Origin: an uncultured Clostridia bacterium
GTDB lineage: Bacteria > Bacillota > Clostridia > Oscillospirales > Ruminococcaceae
Direction: 5' to 3'
Length of the DNA stretch: 64,000 bases
Assembly: GCA_947631445.1 (NCBI GenBank)
Contig: CANRLN010000001.1
Location: 93,066-157,065 of the forward strand
In this document: piece by piece, positions 25,860 to 34,062 of the stretch
Numbering within the stretch: the stretch's first letter is position 1
How the letters are laid out: each line of letters opens with the position of its first letter
Program-made: the position numbers and the translations under genes
The notes under the pieces: model-generated
The model's database searches: none
The model's input: only the letters and a program-made list of their open reading frames with translations
Told to the model about the DNA's origin: nothing

Positions 25860-28196
25860 ATGCGAAAGGTAAAAAAACCCGTATTTTTTGTTGTTACCGT
25901 TCTTATTGCCTTGTTTGCAGTTGTTACCTTTATCGGCTTGCATTCCTACTACGGCGACACAAGAAATACCATTATCAAAAGTGCCAGCGAAATTCGCTGG
26001 GGTATTGACATTCAGGGTGGTGTAAACGCTATATTTGAACCACTTGATGGCTATGATGCGTCCAAGGACGAAATGGACGCCGCAAAGGCGATTATTGAAC
26101 AGCGTCTTATCAATCTAAACATCACCGACAGTGAAGTTTATGTCGACTATAACAAGGGAAATGTTATGGTAAGTTTCCCGTGGCAGTCGGGAGAAAAGAA
26201 TTTTGACCCGCAGGCAGCCGTTGCTGAACTTGGTGAAACGGCTATACTTACATTCCGTGAGGGACAAGACCAAACAGGTGCTGAGGTTATCAACGGCACA
26301 CAGGTTAAAAAAGCCGAAGCAGGATATATCAACGATGATGCCACAGGCAAGGTTGAATATATAGTAAGTCTTGAGCTTAACGATTCTGGTAAACAGTCGT
26401 TTGCTGATGCTACAACAAAACTTGCTGCAAGTCAAGGGGTTATTTCAATCTGGATGGACGATAAAATGATTTCTGCCCCTAAAGTAAATTCGGCAATCAC
26501 AGACGGAAAATGTCAAATTTCTGGACAAGAAAGTTATGATGAGGCAAAGGCTCTTGCCGATAAGATTAATGCGGGTTCACTTCCGTTTAAGCTTGTCGCT
26601 ACTTCTACCTCCACCGTTTCGCCAACCCTTGGAACAGGTGCTTTAAAAGCAATGGTTATTGCCGGAATAATTGCATTTATTGCTATTGCAATTTATCTGA
26701 TTATTATATACAGACTTCCTGGTTTTGTTGCAACTATATCTCTTGTTGGACAGGTTGCAGGAACTATTGCTTGTATTTCTGGATTTTTTGGCAGTGCGGA
26801 CAGCTTTACCCTTACAATCCCCGGTATTGCAGGTATTATTCTTGCGGTCGGAATGGGCGTTGATGCCAACGTTTTAACAGCAGAACGCATTAAAGAAGAA
26901 TTGAGAAAGGGCAAAACCCTTAATGGTGCTTTGGAAATCGGCTTTAAAAAGGCTTGGTCTGCCGTGTTTGACGGAAATATTACGGTAGTTTTTGTTGCTA
27001 TAATTCTTATGGGTGCTTTTGGACCTTCAGATAGCGTGTTTGCGGTTCTTTTAAAACCAATATTCTTTATGTTTGGTGCATCTACCGCAGGTACTATCTA
27101 TTCACTTGGCTACACACTCCTTGTTGGTATTATACTTAACTTCTTCTTTGGCATTTTCTGCTCAAGACTTATGCTTGCATCACTTTCTAAATTTAATGCG
27201 TTTAGAAATCCTGCATTATATAATGGTGTTAAGAAAGAGGGTGGCGAAAAGAAAAATATTCCTGCATACGAAAAGAGAAAAATTTTCTATGCTATTTCTA
27301 CATCACTTGCTGCACTGTTTGTAGTGCTTACACTTGTGGTTGGAATTAATGTTGCTATTGAATTTAAGGGCGGTACGCTTATCACCTATTCTTATGAGGG
27401 CAATATTGACGAAAACGAAATTTCTTCTGCCGTAAATACAGCAATTGGCGAAACCTGCACTGTAACAAAGGGCGAAGATTTTAACAATGGTTCTCAAACA
27501 ATAAAGCTTTCTTTCTCGTCTGAGGAGGGAATTAATTCGGACACACAATTGGTTTTGAAAGATGCTCTTGAAAGCCAGTTCTCGGCAAACAATCTTAAGG
27601 TTTATGAATCCACCGACGTTTCCGCTACAAACGGTTCAAGCTTCTTTGCAAAATGTTCTGTGGCTTGTCTTTTTGCGGCAATTATAATGGTTATTTATAT
27701 CGGCTTTAGATTTAAAAATATCGGCGGTATTTCAGCAGGTTGCATGGCGGTTGTTGCCCTTGTTCACGATATTGTCATGGTATATGGAAGCTTTGTTATA
27801 TTTAGATTTGATATTAACTCAAACTTTATGGCGGTTCTGCTTACCATTTTGGGATATTCAATCAATGCAACAATTATTATTTATGACAGAATAAGAGAAA
27901 ATCGCAAGCTTTACGGAAACAAATACAGTCTTGAACAGCTTGTTGATATGTCTGTAACCCAAGCAATGGCACGCTCTATTAACACTACGGTTACAACGGT
28001 TATGGCAATGCTTACAGTTTGCATTGTGTGTGCTATATTTGGTATCACAAGCATTATGAGTTTTGCACTTCCTCTTATTGTTGGTATGTGCTTTGGTGTT
28101 TATAGCTCTAACTTTATTGCACCAACCCTTTGGGTAATGTGGCAAAAGCATAGAGGTCTTGACAAGAAAAGGGATAACCCCGCAAAGACTATTTAA
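25860..28196 (+). CDS. secDF: Fused protein-export membrane protein SecDF
   Basis: A 778-residue natural fusion of SecD and SecF, which use the proton gradient to pull preproteins out of the SecYEG channel. The SecD half (to about 460) starts with one helix and a periplasmic P1-type domain (GIDIQGGVNAIFEP), then TVSPTLGTGALKAMVIAG and GVDANVLTAERIKEEL. The SecF half begins near 470 (KIFYAISTSLAALFVVL), with VAIEFKGGTLITYSY and GYSINATIIIYDRIREN. About twelve membrane segments are expected. The fused form is known from Bacillus and many Clostridia. Monocistronic, with SD AGGAGGAAAA. Confidence 0.95.
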   Translation: MRKVKKPVFFVVTVLIALFAVVTFIGLHSYYGDTRNTIIKSASEIRWGIDIQGGVNAIFEPLDGYDASKDEMDAAKAIIEQRLINLNITDSEVYVDYNKGNVMVSFPWQSGEKNFDPQAAVAELGETAILTFREGQDQTGAEVINGTQVKKAEAGYINDDATGKVEYIVSLELNDSGKQSFADATTKLAASQGVISIWMDDKMISAPKVNSAITDGKCQISGQESYDEAKALADKINAGSLPFKLVATSTSTVSPTLGTGALKAMVIAGIIAFIAIAIYLIIIYRLPGFVATISLVGQVAGTIACISGFFGSADSFTLTIPGIAGIILAVGMGVDANVLTAERIKEELRKGKTLNGALEIGFKKAWSAVFDGNITVVFVAIILMGAFGPSDSVFAVLLKPIFFMFGASTAGTIYSLGYTLLVGIILNFFFGIFCSRLMLASLSKFNAFRNPALYNGVKKEGGEKKNIPAYEKRKIFYAISTSLAALFVVLTLVVGINVAIEFKGGTLITYSYEGNIDENEISSAVNTAIGETCTVTKGEDFNNGSQTIKLSFSSEEGINSDTQLVLKDALESQFSANNLKVYESTDVSATNGSSFFAKCSVACLFAAIIMVIYIGFRFKNIGGISAGCMAVVALVHDIVMVYGSFVIFRFDINSNFMAVLLTILGYSINATIIIYDRIRENRKLYGNKYSLEQLVDMSVTQAMARSINTTVTTVMAMLTVCIVCAIFGITSIMSFALPLIVGMCFGVYSSNFIAPTLWVMWQKHRGLDKKRDNPAKTI

Positions 28197-28214
28197 AAAA
28201 TTAATTATTAATAG

Positions 28215-28244
28215 AAATTTCCCCTGCTAAGGCAGGGGAAATTA
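28215..28244. repeat. Dispersed palindrome copy 5
   Basis: AATTTCCCCTGC and GCAGGGGAAATT, 12-bp arms around TAAG, between convergent secDF and the BrnA-like gene. The CCCCTGC/GCAGGGG arms are a compensatory variant of the family. Confidence 0.85.
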
Positions 28245-28247
28245 TTT

Positions 28248-28463
28248 TTAACTCCATGAAAAATTGAGTTTTTTGTTGTTTTTGGCACAATCACTTAAAT
28301 ACATATTAATCAAAGTTTGATATGGAATACCTGTATCCAATGACATATTTTTAAAGTATTCAATGGTGCTTTCATCAATGTTAATTGTGATTTGTTTTTT
28401 CAATCTGTTGGAGTAGGGGTTTTTGCGGGGGTTTAAATTCTTAATATCATATTCTTCTCTCAT
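28248..28463 (-). CDS. BrnA/CopG-like antitoxin-type DNA-binding protein, no toxin partner seen
   Basis: About 71 residues. RKNPYSNRLKKQITINIDESTIEYFKNMS and GIPYQTLINMYLSDCAKNNKKL match the C-terminal ribbon-helix-helix pattern of BrnA antitoxins, which repress their operon and neutralise BrnT. No brnT-like ORF is adjacent on either side, so this may be an orphan antitoxin. I place the start at ATG 28463 (GGTGA 5 nt upstream); the in-frame GTG at 28472 is less likely. The gene ends within 5 bp of palindrome copy 5. Confidence 0.75.
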   Translation of the reverse strand: MREEYDIKNLNPRKNPYSNRLKKQITINIDESTIEYFKNMSLDTGIPYQTLINMYLSDCAKNNKKLNFSWS

Positions 28464-28584
28464 TATGTTCACCAGCCTTTATATTCAAAAAATAGCATTT
28501 ACACAATTATATTATATCATATTTATATATATTTTTCAAGTATTTTATAATTATAATATAATTATAAAGTTATGTCTTTAAACA

Positions 28585-28728
28585 TTTTAAAGCTTGCCCT
28601 CACAAAAAGGGGTGTGGGGACTTCGTCCCCACAAAAATTTTTTCTTAAATTCCCACTTATGGGGCGTGGGGCTTGCCCACAAAAAAGGAGCGTGAAGTTT
28701 GCCCTCCTTCAAAATTCCTTTATTTTAT
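28585..28728. repeat. Cluster of degenerate hairpin repeats
   Basis: Within the 365-bp gap between the BrnA-like gene and the MerR gene, a phrase of the type GCTTGCCC-n-ACAAAAAAGGGGTGTG recurs about three times (near 28591, 28671 and 28696, the last degenerate). It includes the strong hairpin GTGGGGACTTCGTCCCCAC (28615-28633), followed by AAAAATTTTTTC. It differs from the TTTCCCCGCC palindrome family. Function unknown; the hairpin could terminate transcripts. Confidence 0.5.
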
Positions 28729-28776
28729 TATAAATAAAGGGGAATGTAAACAATTTATGAACTTTTAAAAATACTA

Positions 28777-28807
28777 TTGACTCTCCCCTTGGGTTATGGT
28801 GTAAAAT
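28777..28807 (+). promoter_or_regulatory. MerR-type promoter with 19-bp spacer
   Basis: TTGACT (28777-28782) and TAAAAT (28802-28807) are 19 bp apart, the long spacer typical of promoters activated by MerR-family proteins through DNA untwisting. The spacer contains a CTCCCCTTGGG element. It lies just before the MerR gene, so autoregulation is likely. Confidence 0.65.
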
Positions 28808-28828
28808 AGCATTAAAGGAGATGAACAA

Positions 28829-29578
28829 ATGAAATATTATTCAATAGGCGAAACGGCAAAACTTGTTGGAGTAAGCGTTAAGACTTTAAGATACTATGAC
28901 AATGTTGGATTGCTTAAGCCAGCTAAAATTTCAGAAAGTGGCTATAGATATTATACATCTGATGAAATTTCCACTCTTTATCAGATTTTATTTTATAGAG
29001 AACTTGAATTTTCTATTGAACAGATTAAAGTTATTTTATCATCTCCCGACAATGACAAACTGGAATGTCTTAAAAAACATCAAAAGTTGCTTTTGATGAA
29101 AAAAGCACATATTGAACAGTTGATTGAAACCATAAACCAAACTATAAAAGGAGAAAAAACTATGAACAAGAAATCAAATATTACCATAAATGAAATAATA
29201 AGCATGAAACAAAAATATGCAGACGAAGTCGTGCAAAAATATGGCAACACCAAAGAATTTTTGCAAAGCGAGCAAAGAGAAAATTCCCGTAACGACAGTC
29301 AAAAAGAGTTGGTTTTGGCAGAGCAGGAGGAAATATTTGACCTTTTTGCTTTTCTTGCAGGCAAAAATAGTGAACCCGAGAGCGAGGAGGTTCAAGAGGT
29401 TGTTGAAAAATGGCTTGACTTTATCTGCCAAAATTATTACGATTGTTCTTTGGAGATTTTTAGAGGTCTTGGAGAAATGTATGTTTTAGATGAGAGATTT
29501 AAAGATTATCTTAACAGGCATGGAGAGGGTACGGCAGAGCTTATGAGCAAGGCAATAGCATATTATTGCAAAAAATAA
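28829..29578 (+). CDS. MerR-family regulator with TipAS-like ligand-binding domain
   Basis: A 249-residue activator. The N-terminal winged helix (YSIGETAKLVGVSVKTLRYYDNVGLLKPAK, residues 3-33) and the dimer helix (LLLMKKAHIEQLIETINQTI) are MerR features. The C-terminal ~130 residues (ITINEIISMKQKYADEVVQKYG to the end) resemble the TipAS drug-binding domain, which senses antibiotics in TipA and Mta. Such proteins usually also control an efflux gene; none follows, as the next gene is convergent. SD AAAGGAGATG precedes ATG 28829. Confidence 0.88.
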   Translation: MKYYSIGETAKLVGVSVKTLRYYDNVGLLKPAKISESGYRYYTSDEISTLYQILFYRELEFSIEQIKVILSSPDNDKLECLKKHQKLLLMKKAHIEQLIETINQTIKGEKTMNKKSNITINEIISMKQKYADEVVQKYGNTKEFLQSEQRENSRNDSQKELVLAEQEEIFDLFAFLAGKNSEPESEEVQEVVEKWLDFICQNYYDCSLEIFRGLGEMYVLDERFKDYLNRHGEGTAELMSKAIAYYCKK

Positions 29579-29605
29579 TTGTGAGAAATGTTTTAAAATA
29601 AAAAA

Positions 29606-29631
29606 AATTCCCCGCCAATGACGGGGAATAA
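29606..29631. repeat. Dispersed palindrome copy 6
   Basis: ATTCCCCG-n-CGGGGAAT between the convergent merR and aminotransferase genes, preceded by an A-run that gives a T-run on the minus strand, so it could terminate the aminotransferase transcript. Confidence 0.75.
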
Positions 29632-29640
29632 ATTATATAA

Positions 29641-30921
29641 TTACTTAACAAGTTTTTTAGCTGCTGCAAGCTTAACACAAACGCAGAAAAGGTCAATTGC
29701 AAGCTGAAGTTCCTCGGGGGTTGGATAGGACGGAGCAATTCTTATGTTGCTGTCGTCTGGGTCGTTACCATAAGGGAATGTAGCTCCTGCACCTGTAAGA
29801 ACAAGTCCTGCATCTTTACAAAGTGCAACTATTTCTTTTGCTGTGCCTTTTGGAGCGTCAAAACTTACAAAATAGCCACCGTTGGGCTTGTGCCAGTTGC
29901 CAATACCAAGTGGAGCAAGTTCTTTTTCCATTGTGTCAAGAACAACTTTAAATTTTGGAGCAAGCTGTGCAGTATGTTTTTCCATATGCTTGAGAAGTCC
30001 TTCATAATTTTTGAAGAATTTAACATGGCGAAGCTGATTAACCTTGTCATAGCCAATAGCCTGTGCAGAAATAAGCGACTTGAAATATTTAATGTTCTTT
30101 TTGCTCATTCCCATTACGGCAACGCCTGCTCCTGCAAATGTGATTTTGGAGGTTGAACCAAAGATAAACACCATATCTTCCTTGCCTGTTTTTTTGCATT
30201 CATCAAGAATGTTAAGAAGTTTGTCGGGGGTGTCGGAAAGGTGGTGGATACAGTATGCGTTATCCCAGAAAATTCTAAAGTCCTTTGCAGCAGGTTTTAA
30301 ATTTGCAAAACGCTTTACAGTTTCGTCCGAATAGGTAATACCGGTTGGGTTAGCATACATCGGAACACACCAAATTCCCTTAACAGCGGGGTCGTTGTTT
30401 ACATACTGTTCAACCATATCCATATCTGGACCTTCTTCTGTCATCGGAATATTAATCATTTCAATTCCAAACTGCTCTGTAATAAAGAAATGACGGTCAT
30501 AACCAGGAACAGGGCAGAGGAATTTAATTTTTTCCTGTTTGCAATAAGGCGTATCTTTTTCGGACGCACCGAAAATTATAAGTTTTGCAAGTGTATCATA
30601 CATAAGGGTAAGGGAGGAAGAACCTCCGATAAAAATTTCACTTTTGGAAACACCGAGCATTGGGGCAAAAAGTTCCTTTGCTTCGTCAATACCATCAAGA
30701 ATACCATAGTTTCTTACATCTGTGTTGTTAGCTGTAAGGTAATCTTTAGGGTCAGAACCAATAACATCAGCCATTGGAAGCGACATATCCAGCTGAGCAG
30801 GGGAGGGCTTTCCTCTTGACATATCCATTTTAAGACCCTTAGCCTTAATTTCATCATATTCCTTTTGGGTTTGTGCCAAAAAATTCTTTAACTGTTCCTG
30901 TGACATTTCCGATAAATTCAT
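29641..30921 (-). CDS. PLP-dependent aminotransferase (MocR-like Aminotran fold, aspartate aminotransferase type)
   Basis: A 426-residue fold-type I aminotransferase. The N-terminal GLKMDMSRGKPSPAQLDMS and the segments FIGGSSSLTLMYDTLAKL, CPVPGYDRHFFITEQFGIEM, VPMYANPTGITYSDETV and IFWDNAYCIHHL are recognisable. The PLP lysine is in FGSTSKITFAGAGVAV. This set belongs to the family described as aspartate aminotransferase of the MocR-like group (Pfam Aminotran_MocR); the substrate assignment is inferred. Not an HTH-fused MocR regulator, as no DNA-binding domain is present. SD GGAGGTATTT before ATG 30921. Confidence 0.88.
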   Translation of the reverse strand: MNLSEMSQEQLKNFLAQTQKEYDEIKAKGLKMDMSRGKPSPAQLDMSLPMADVIGSDPKDYLTANNTDVRNYGILDGIDEAKELFAPMLGVSKSEIFIGGSSSLTLMYDTLAKLIIFGASEKDTPYCKQEKIKFLCPVPGYDRHFFITEQFGIEMINIPMTEEGPDMDMVEQYVNNDPAVKGIWCVPMYANPTGITYSDETVKRFANLKPAAKDFRIFWDNAYCIHHLSDTPDKLLNILDECKKTGKEDMVFIFGSTSKITFAGAGVAVMGMSKKNIKYFKSLISAQAIGYDKVNQLRHVKFFKNYEGLLKHMEKHTAQLAPKFKVVLDTMEKELAPLGIGNWHKPNGGYFVSFDAPKGTAKEIVALCKDAGLVLTGAGATFPYGNDPDDSNIRIAPSYPTPEELQLAIDLFCVCVKLAAAKKLVK

Positions 30922-30960
30922 AAAAAATACCTCCAGATAGATAATAATATTACATATAAT

Positions 30961-30989
30961 ATTATACTACAAAAAAACTGATTTTGCAA
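30961..30989 (-). promoter_or_regulatory. Promoter of the aminotransferase gene
   Basis: Minus strand TTGCAA (30989-30984), 17 bp, TATAAT (30966-30961). The -35 box lies inside the spoIVB terminator stem. Confidence 0.6.
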
Positions 30990-31020
30990 GATTTTTTTAA
31001 AAACTTGCAAAAAATTCAGT
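30971..31020 (-). terminator. Terminator after spoIVB
   Basis: On the minus strand ACTGAATTTTTTGCAAG pairs, with small bulges, to CTTGCAAAATCAGT, followed by seven T (30977-30971). It overlaps the promoter of the next gene. Confidence 0.6.
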
Positions 31021-31080
31021 ATTTTTAACTAAAGAACCTGAATTTATACCTTTAAAATAATTTAAAACGTAAAAAAATTC

Positions 31081-32079
31081 TTAAAAATCTTCGGCAATTT
31101 CAAGCATATCGGTTATAAATATTCCATATCCACAAACAGGATTATTAATAAGCACATGGGTTATTGCTCCAGCAAGTTTTCCGTCTTGAACTATTGGTGA
31201 ACCGCTCATGCCCTGCACAATTCCTCCTGTTTTTTCAAGCAGTCGCTCATCTGTAACACGGATTATCATATCATGTTCTGCGTTTTGATTTACTTTATCA
31301 ATGTTTATAGTATAGGTTTGCGGAGTTTGCCCGTCAATGGTAGCTATAATTTCTGCTTCGCCGGTGTGGATTTCACTTGCAAAATCAATTGGCATTTCAA
31401 TTCCCTCGGGCGGATTGTCCAGCGTCCCAAAAATTCCGCAGGGCGAATTTGACAGAACCTCTCCTTGTTTTTTGCCATAGAATTTTCCCAAAAGTTCGCC
31501 TGCTTTTCCTATTTTGCCCTTTTTAATATCAAATATCTCCACATTATTTACCGTTCCTTGAGATATGGAAAGGGGTCTTTCGCTTCCGCTTTCGCAGATT
31601 GGGTGTCCAAGACCTCCAAAAACCTTTGTGTCGGGGTCATAAAAGGTCATTGTGCCTATTCCAGCACAGCTATCAATTAATTCTATTCCTGCTTTATAAA
31701 CCGAATTTTCAAATATTGGTTCAAAGCTAATTTGCTCCGACTCACCGTTTTTGCCTTTTATAACCGTCAGATTAATTCTTTCTCCACAACAGTTGGCAAG
31801 CATATTTGCAATCTCGCTACAGCTTGAAATACTCTTTGAACCGACTTTTATAATACAGTCGCCAACCTCTAATCCTGCTTTTTTTGCAGGACTTTGCTCG
31901 GAAAATCCAACAACCTCCACACCTTTGGTGGTTATTTCCACCCCAAAAGGTTGTCCGCAGACGGTTACGGTCGGACGATTGTTATCATTAATATTGCTGT
32001 TTTCGGCATAGGCTGAAAAATTCGATGTACCAGCAGTTATACAAAAAAACAACAGGGTAATCGTTTTTTTAAAATTCAT
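31081..32079 (-). CDS. spoIVB: SpoIVB serine peptidase (sporulation)
   Basis: About 332 residues. SpoIVB is secreted from the forespore and triggers pro-sigma-K processing in the mother cell. An N-terminal signal segment (KTITLLFFCITAG, to about residue 25) is followed by a PDZ domain (FGVEITTKGVEVVGF to LTVIKG, about 50-120) and an S55-type protease domain with FGGLGHPICE (catalytic His) and GGIVQGMSGSPIVQDGKL (catalytic Ser). I choose ATG 32079, which has GAGGTG upstream; an in-frame codon at 32160 adds 27 unlikely residues. Fits with the sigK gene at 36.5-37.1 kb. Confidence 0.94.
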   Translation of the reverse strand: MNFKKTITLLFFCITAGTSNFSAYAENSNINDNNRPTVTVCGQPFGVEITTKGVEVVGFSEQSPAKKAGLEVGDCIIKVGSKSISSCSEIANMLANCCGERINLTVIKGKNGESEQISFEPIFENSVYKAGIELIDSCAGIGTMTFYDPDTKVFGGLGHPICESGSERPLSISQGTVNNVEIFDIKKGKIGKAGELLGKFYGKKQGEVLSNSPCGIFGTLDNPPEGIEMPIDFASEIHTGEAEIIATIDGQTPQTYTINIDKVNQNAEHDMIIRVTDERLLEKTGGIVQGMSGSPIVQDGKLAGAITHVLINNPVCGYGIFITDMLEIAEDF

Positions 32080-32177
32080 TTTTTTTGCACCTCGTTTCAT
32101 AAAATTTATATAAAAAAAATTATTTCTCCGGCGGATAAAATATTCTGACCTGTAATACAATTATCGCTTGTTTTGCC

Positions 32178-32203
32178 TGTTTCTCTGCTGTTGCAGGGAA
32201 ACA
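32178..32203. repeat. Dispersed palindrome copy 7 (degenerate)
   Basis: TGTTTCTCTGC-TGTT-GCAGGGAAACA with mismatches, upstream of spoIVB. Confidence 0.55.
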
Positions 32204-32443
32204 TATATTTTCCGCTTTTTTAAATCACAAATTTATTTTCTGTAAATTCAAAAAAAATAATCTCTGTATTTTTTGTATGATTATTTTCAAATTTATTTTT
32301 TTCGGCAAAAAAGCAAAACAAATTAAAATCCATATCATTTTTTCACAAAATTTTCAAAAAAATATAGTTGCATTTGCCGGAGTATTGTGGTATAATTATA
32401 ACAGGATATTTATTTTTTTTTAAAAGAAAGGAATTATTTTTTT

Positions 32444-32983
32444 ATGGATATTTACAAAGAACAGATGGTAAAAAAACAATCAACCTCAGCCGACAAATCC
32501 AAAAAGGTAAGTCTTACGGTTATTGCGTTGTGTTTGTCAGGAATTTTTTTCCTGCTTTTAAGAGGAATTTCTATTATTCTTATAATTCTGCTCTGGCTTG
32601 GATATTTTTATCTTCTGAAAAATACCAATGTTGAGTTTGAATATATTTTGACCAACAGCGAACTGGATATTGATAAAATTACAGGGCAAACTACAAGAAA
32701 GCGTCTTATTACTGTTGATATTGGGCAGGCAAGCGAATTTTTTAAATACACAGACGAGGACGAAAACAAATTGGATAACGAGGCAACCTATGTTTATTCG
32801 GACGACTGCACCAACGAAAACATATATGTTTTAAAATGCAAACACAAGGAACACGGAGATACTTATATATTCTTTTCGCCAAACAAAGAGATGGTGCAAC
32901 TTATCACCGATTGCCTTCCAATGAACATTCGCACCAAAGTTAAAAACCAGTTGGGTGTAAATGGTGTCCATCTTGAAAAGTAA
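32444..32983 (+). CDS. Small membrane-anchored protein of unknown function
   Basis: A 179-residue protein with two adjacent hydrophobic segments near residues 22-58 (SLTVIALCLSGIFFLLL and SIILIILLWLGYFYLL) and a hydrophilic C-terminal domain (about 60-179) containing EFEYILTNSELDIDKITGQTTRKRL, typical of a PH-like or DUF-type sheet in Firmicute membrane proteins. I think it matches an uncharacterised clostridial DUF family (possibly DUF6106), but cannot confirm this. SD GAAAGGAATT precedes ATG 32444. It has its own 5' region of about 280 bp shared with divergent spoIVB. Confidence 0.7.
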   Translation: MDIYKEQMVKKQSTSADKSKKVSLTVIALCLSGIFFLLLRGISIILIILLWLGYFYLLKNTNVEFEYILTNSELDIDKITGQTTRKRLITVDIGQASEFFKYTDEDENKLDNEATYVYSDDCTNENIYVLKCKHKEHGDTYIFFSPNKEMVQLITDCLPMNIRTKVKNQLGVNGVHLEK

Positions 32984-33011
32984 TAGATGTTTAGCTTGAA
33001 ATATATATATC

Positions 33012-33037
33012 TTTTTCCCGCCATAAACAGGGAAAAC
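33012..33037. repeat. Dispersed palindrome copy 8 (degenerate)
   Basis: TTTTTCCC-GCCATAAACA-GGGAAAAC between codirectional genes on +; stem shortened to the A/T and CCC/GGG part. Confidence 0.5.
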
Positions 33038-33080
33038 ATAATAAATATTATTTTATAAACTTGCAAAGGAGTAGGTTATT

Positions 33081-33971
33081 TTGAAAAAACTTTTGTTTAT
33101 CTATAATGAATCCGCAGGGAAAAGCACAATCGACCAGGATTTGTGCGAAATTATAAGTATTTTTACAAAAGGAGGCTATCTTGTTACCGCTTACCCTACT
33201 CAAACTCCAACAGATACGGCGGATATGATAAAAGAATACAGCGAAAAGTATGATATAATAACCGTTTCGGGCGGTGATGGAACTTTAAGTCAGGCTTGTT
33301 CGGCAATGATGACGGTTGAAAATAAAAAACCTATTGGATATATTCCGGCAGGCACTACAAACGATTTTGCAACCTCTTTCGGCATCTCTAAAATTATGAC
33401 CGAATCTGCAAAAAGCGTTGTGGACGGAAGAATTTTTAATTTTGATGTCGGTTCTTTTAAAGACGAATATTTCTGTTATGTTGCCGCTTTTGGAGCTTTT
33501 ACCGAAGTTACCTATGAAACTCCACAGAATATTAAAAATATATTAGGGCATTTTGCCTATGTTTTAAAGGGAATTTCCAGTTTGCAAAACATTCAGTCTT
33601 ATGATGTTACGGTGGAATATGATGATGGGCAAAGCGTAAGCGGTGAATTTCTGTTCGGTGCGGTTACCAATTCACTTTCGCTTGGCGGAATGAAAAACTT
33701 TATTTCTCAAGGGGTTGTTTTTGATGACGGACTTTTTGAGGTTCTGCTTATCAAAACGCCCAACAACATTGCAGAACTTCAAAAGCTTTTAAGCAAAGCT
33801 CTTGTGAACAATCTTGATTCAAAGTATTTTATAACCTTTAAGGCTTCAAAGGTAAGGTTTATTTCTCAGAATGAACTTAGTTGGACAATAGACGGGGAAA
33901 ACGGAGGAACTTCCACCGATGTTACCATTTTAAACAATCAAAAAAGCCTTGGAATAATGCTTCCCAAATAA
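33081..33971 (+). CDS. Diacylglycerol/lipid kinase family protein (DagK/YegS type)
   Basis: A 296-residue cytoplasmic lipid kinase. The nucleotide-binding motif SGGDGTLSQA lies near residues 73-82, with PIGYIPAGTTNDFATSFGI shortly after and FGAVTNSLSLGGMKNFISQGVVFDDGLFEVLLI in the C-terminal half. Members phosphorylate diacylglycerol, recycling it to phosphatidate, or related lipids; the exact substrate is not determined by sequence. The start codon is TTG 33081 after AAAGGAG (33065-33071). No partner genes are obvious in the immediate neighbourhood. Confidence 0.9.
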   Translation: MKKLLFIYNESAGKSTIDQDLCEIISIFTKGGYLVTAYPTQTPTDTADMIKEYSEKYDIITVSGGDGTLSQACSAMMTVENKKPIGYIPAGTTNDFATSFGISKIMTESAKSVVDGRIFNFDVGSFKDEYFCYVAAFGAFTEVTYETPQNIKNILGHFAYVLKGISSLQNIQSYDVTVEYDDGQSVSGEFLFGAVTNSLSLGGMKNFISQGVVFDDGLFEVLLIKTPNNIAELQKLLSKALVNNLDSKYFITFKASKVRFISQNELSWTIDGENGGTSTDVTILNNQKSLGIMLPK

Positions 33972-34002
33972 AAAGCTGGGCGGTTATAAAATTTTTATTT
34001 AT

Positions 34003-34032
34003 GTATTTCTCTGCCTACGGCGGGGGAAATAC
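34003..34032. repeat. Dispersed palindrome copy 9
   Basis: GTATTTCTCTGCC-TAC-GGCGGGGGAAATAC with two mismatches, between the lipid kinase and rqcH genes. Confidence 0.65.
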
Positions 34033-34062
34033 AAGAACTTTTTTTATTAGGAGAATTTTTAT

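Noticed and set aside
28464..28560. A conventional promoter for the BrnA-like gene
   Set aside because: The AT-rich stretch offers several partial -10 boxes but no -35 at proper distance; not listed.
28473..28828. A BrnT toxin gene next to the BrnA-like gene
   Set aside because: No frame of about 90 codons with a BrnT pattern exists in the gap, which holds hairpins and the MerR promoter.
32080..32330. A sigma-F or sigma-G promoter before spoIVB
   Set aside because: No GNATA-n-CATNNTA type pair with proper spacing could be read with confidence.
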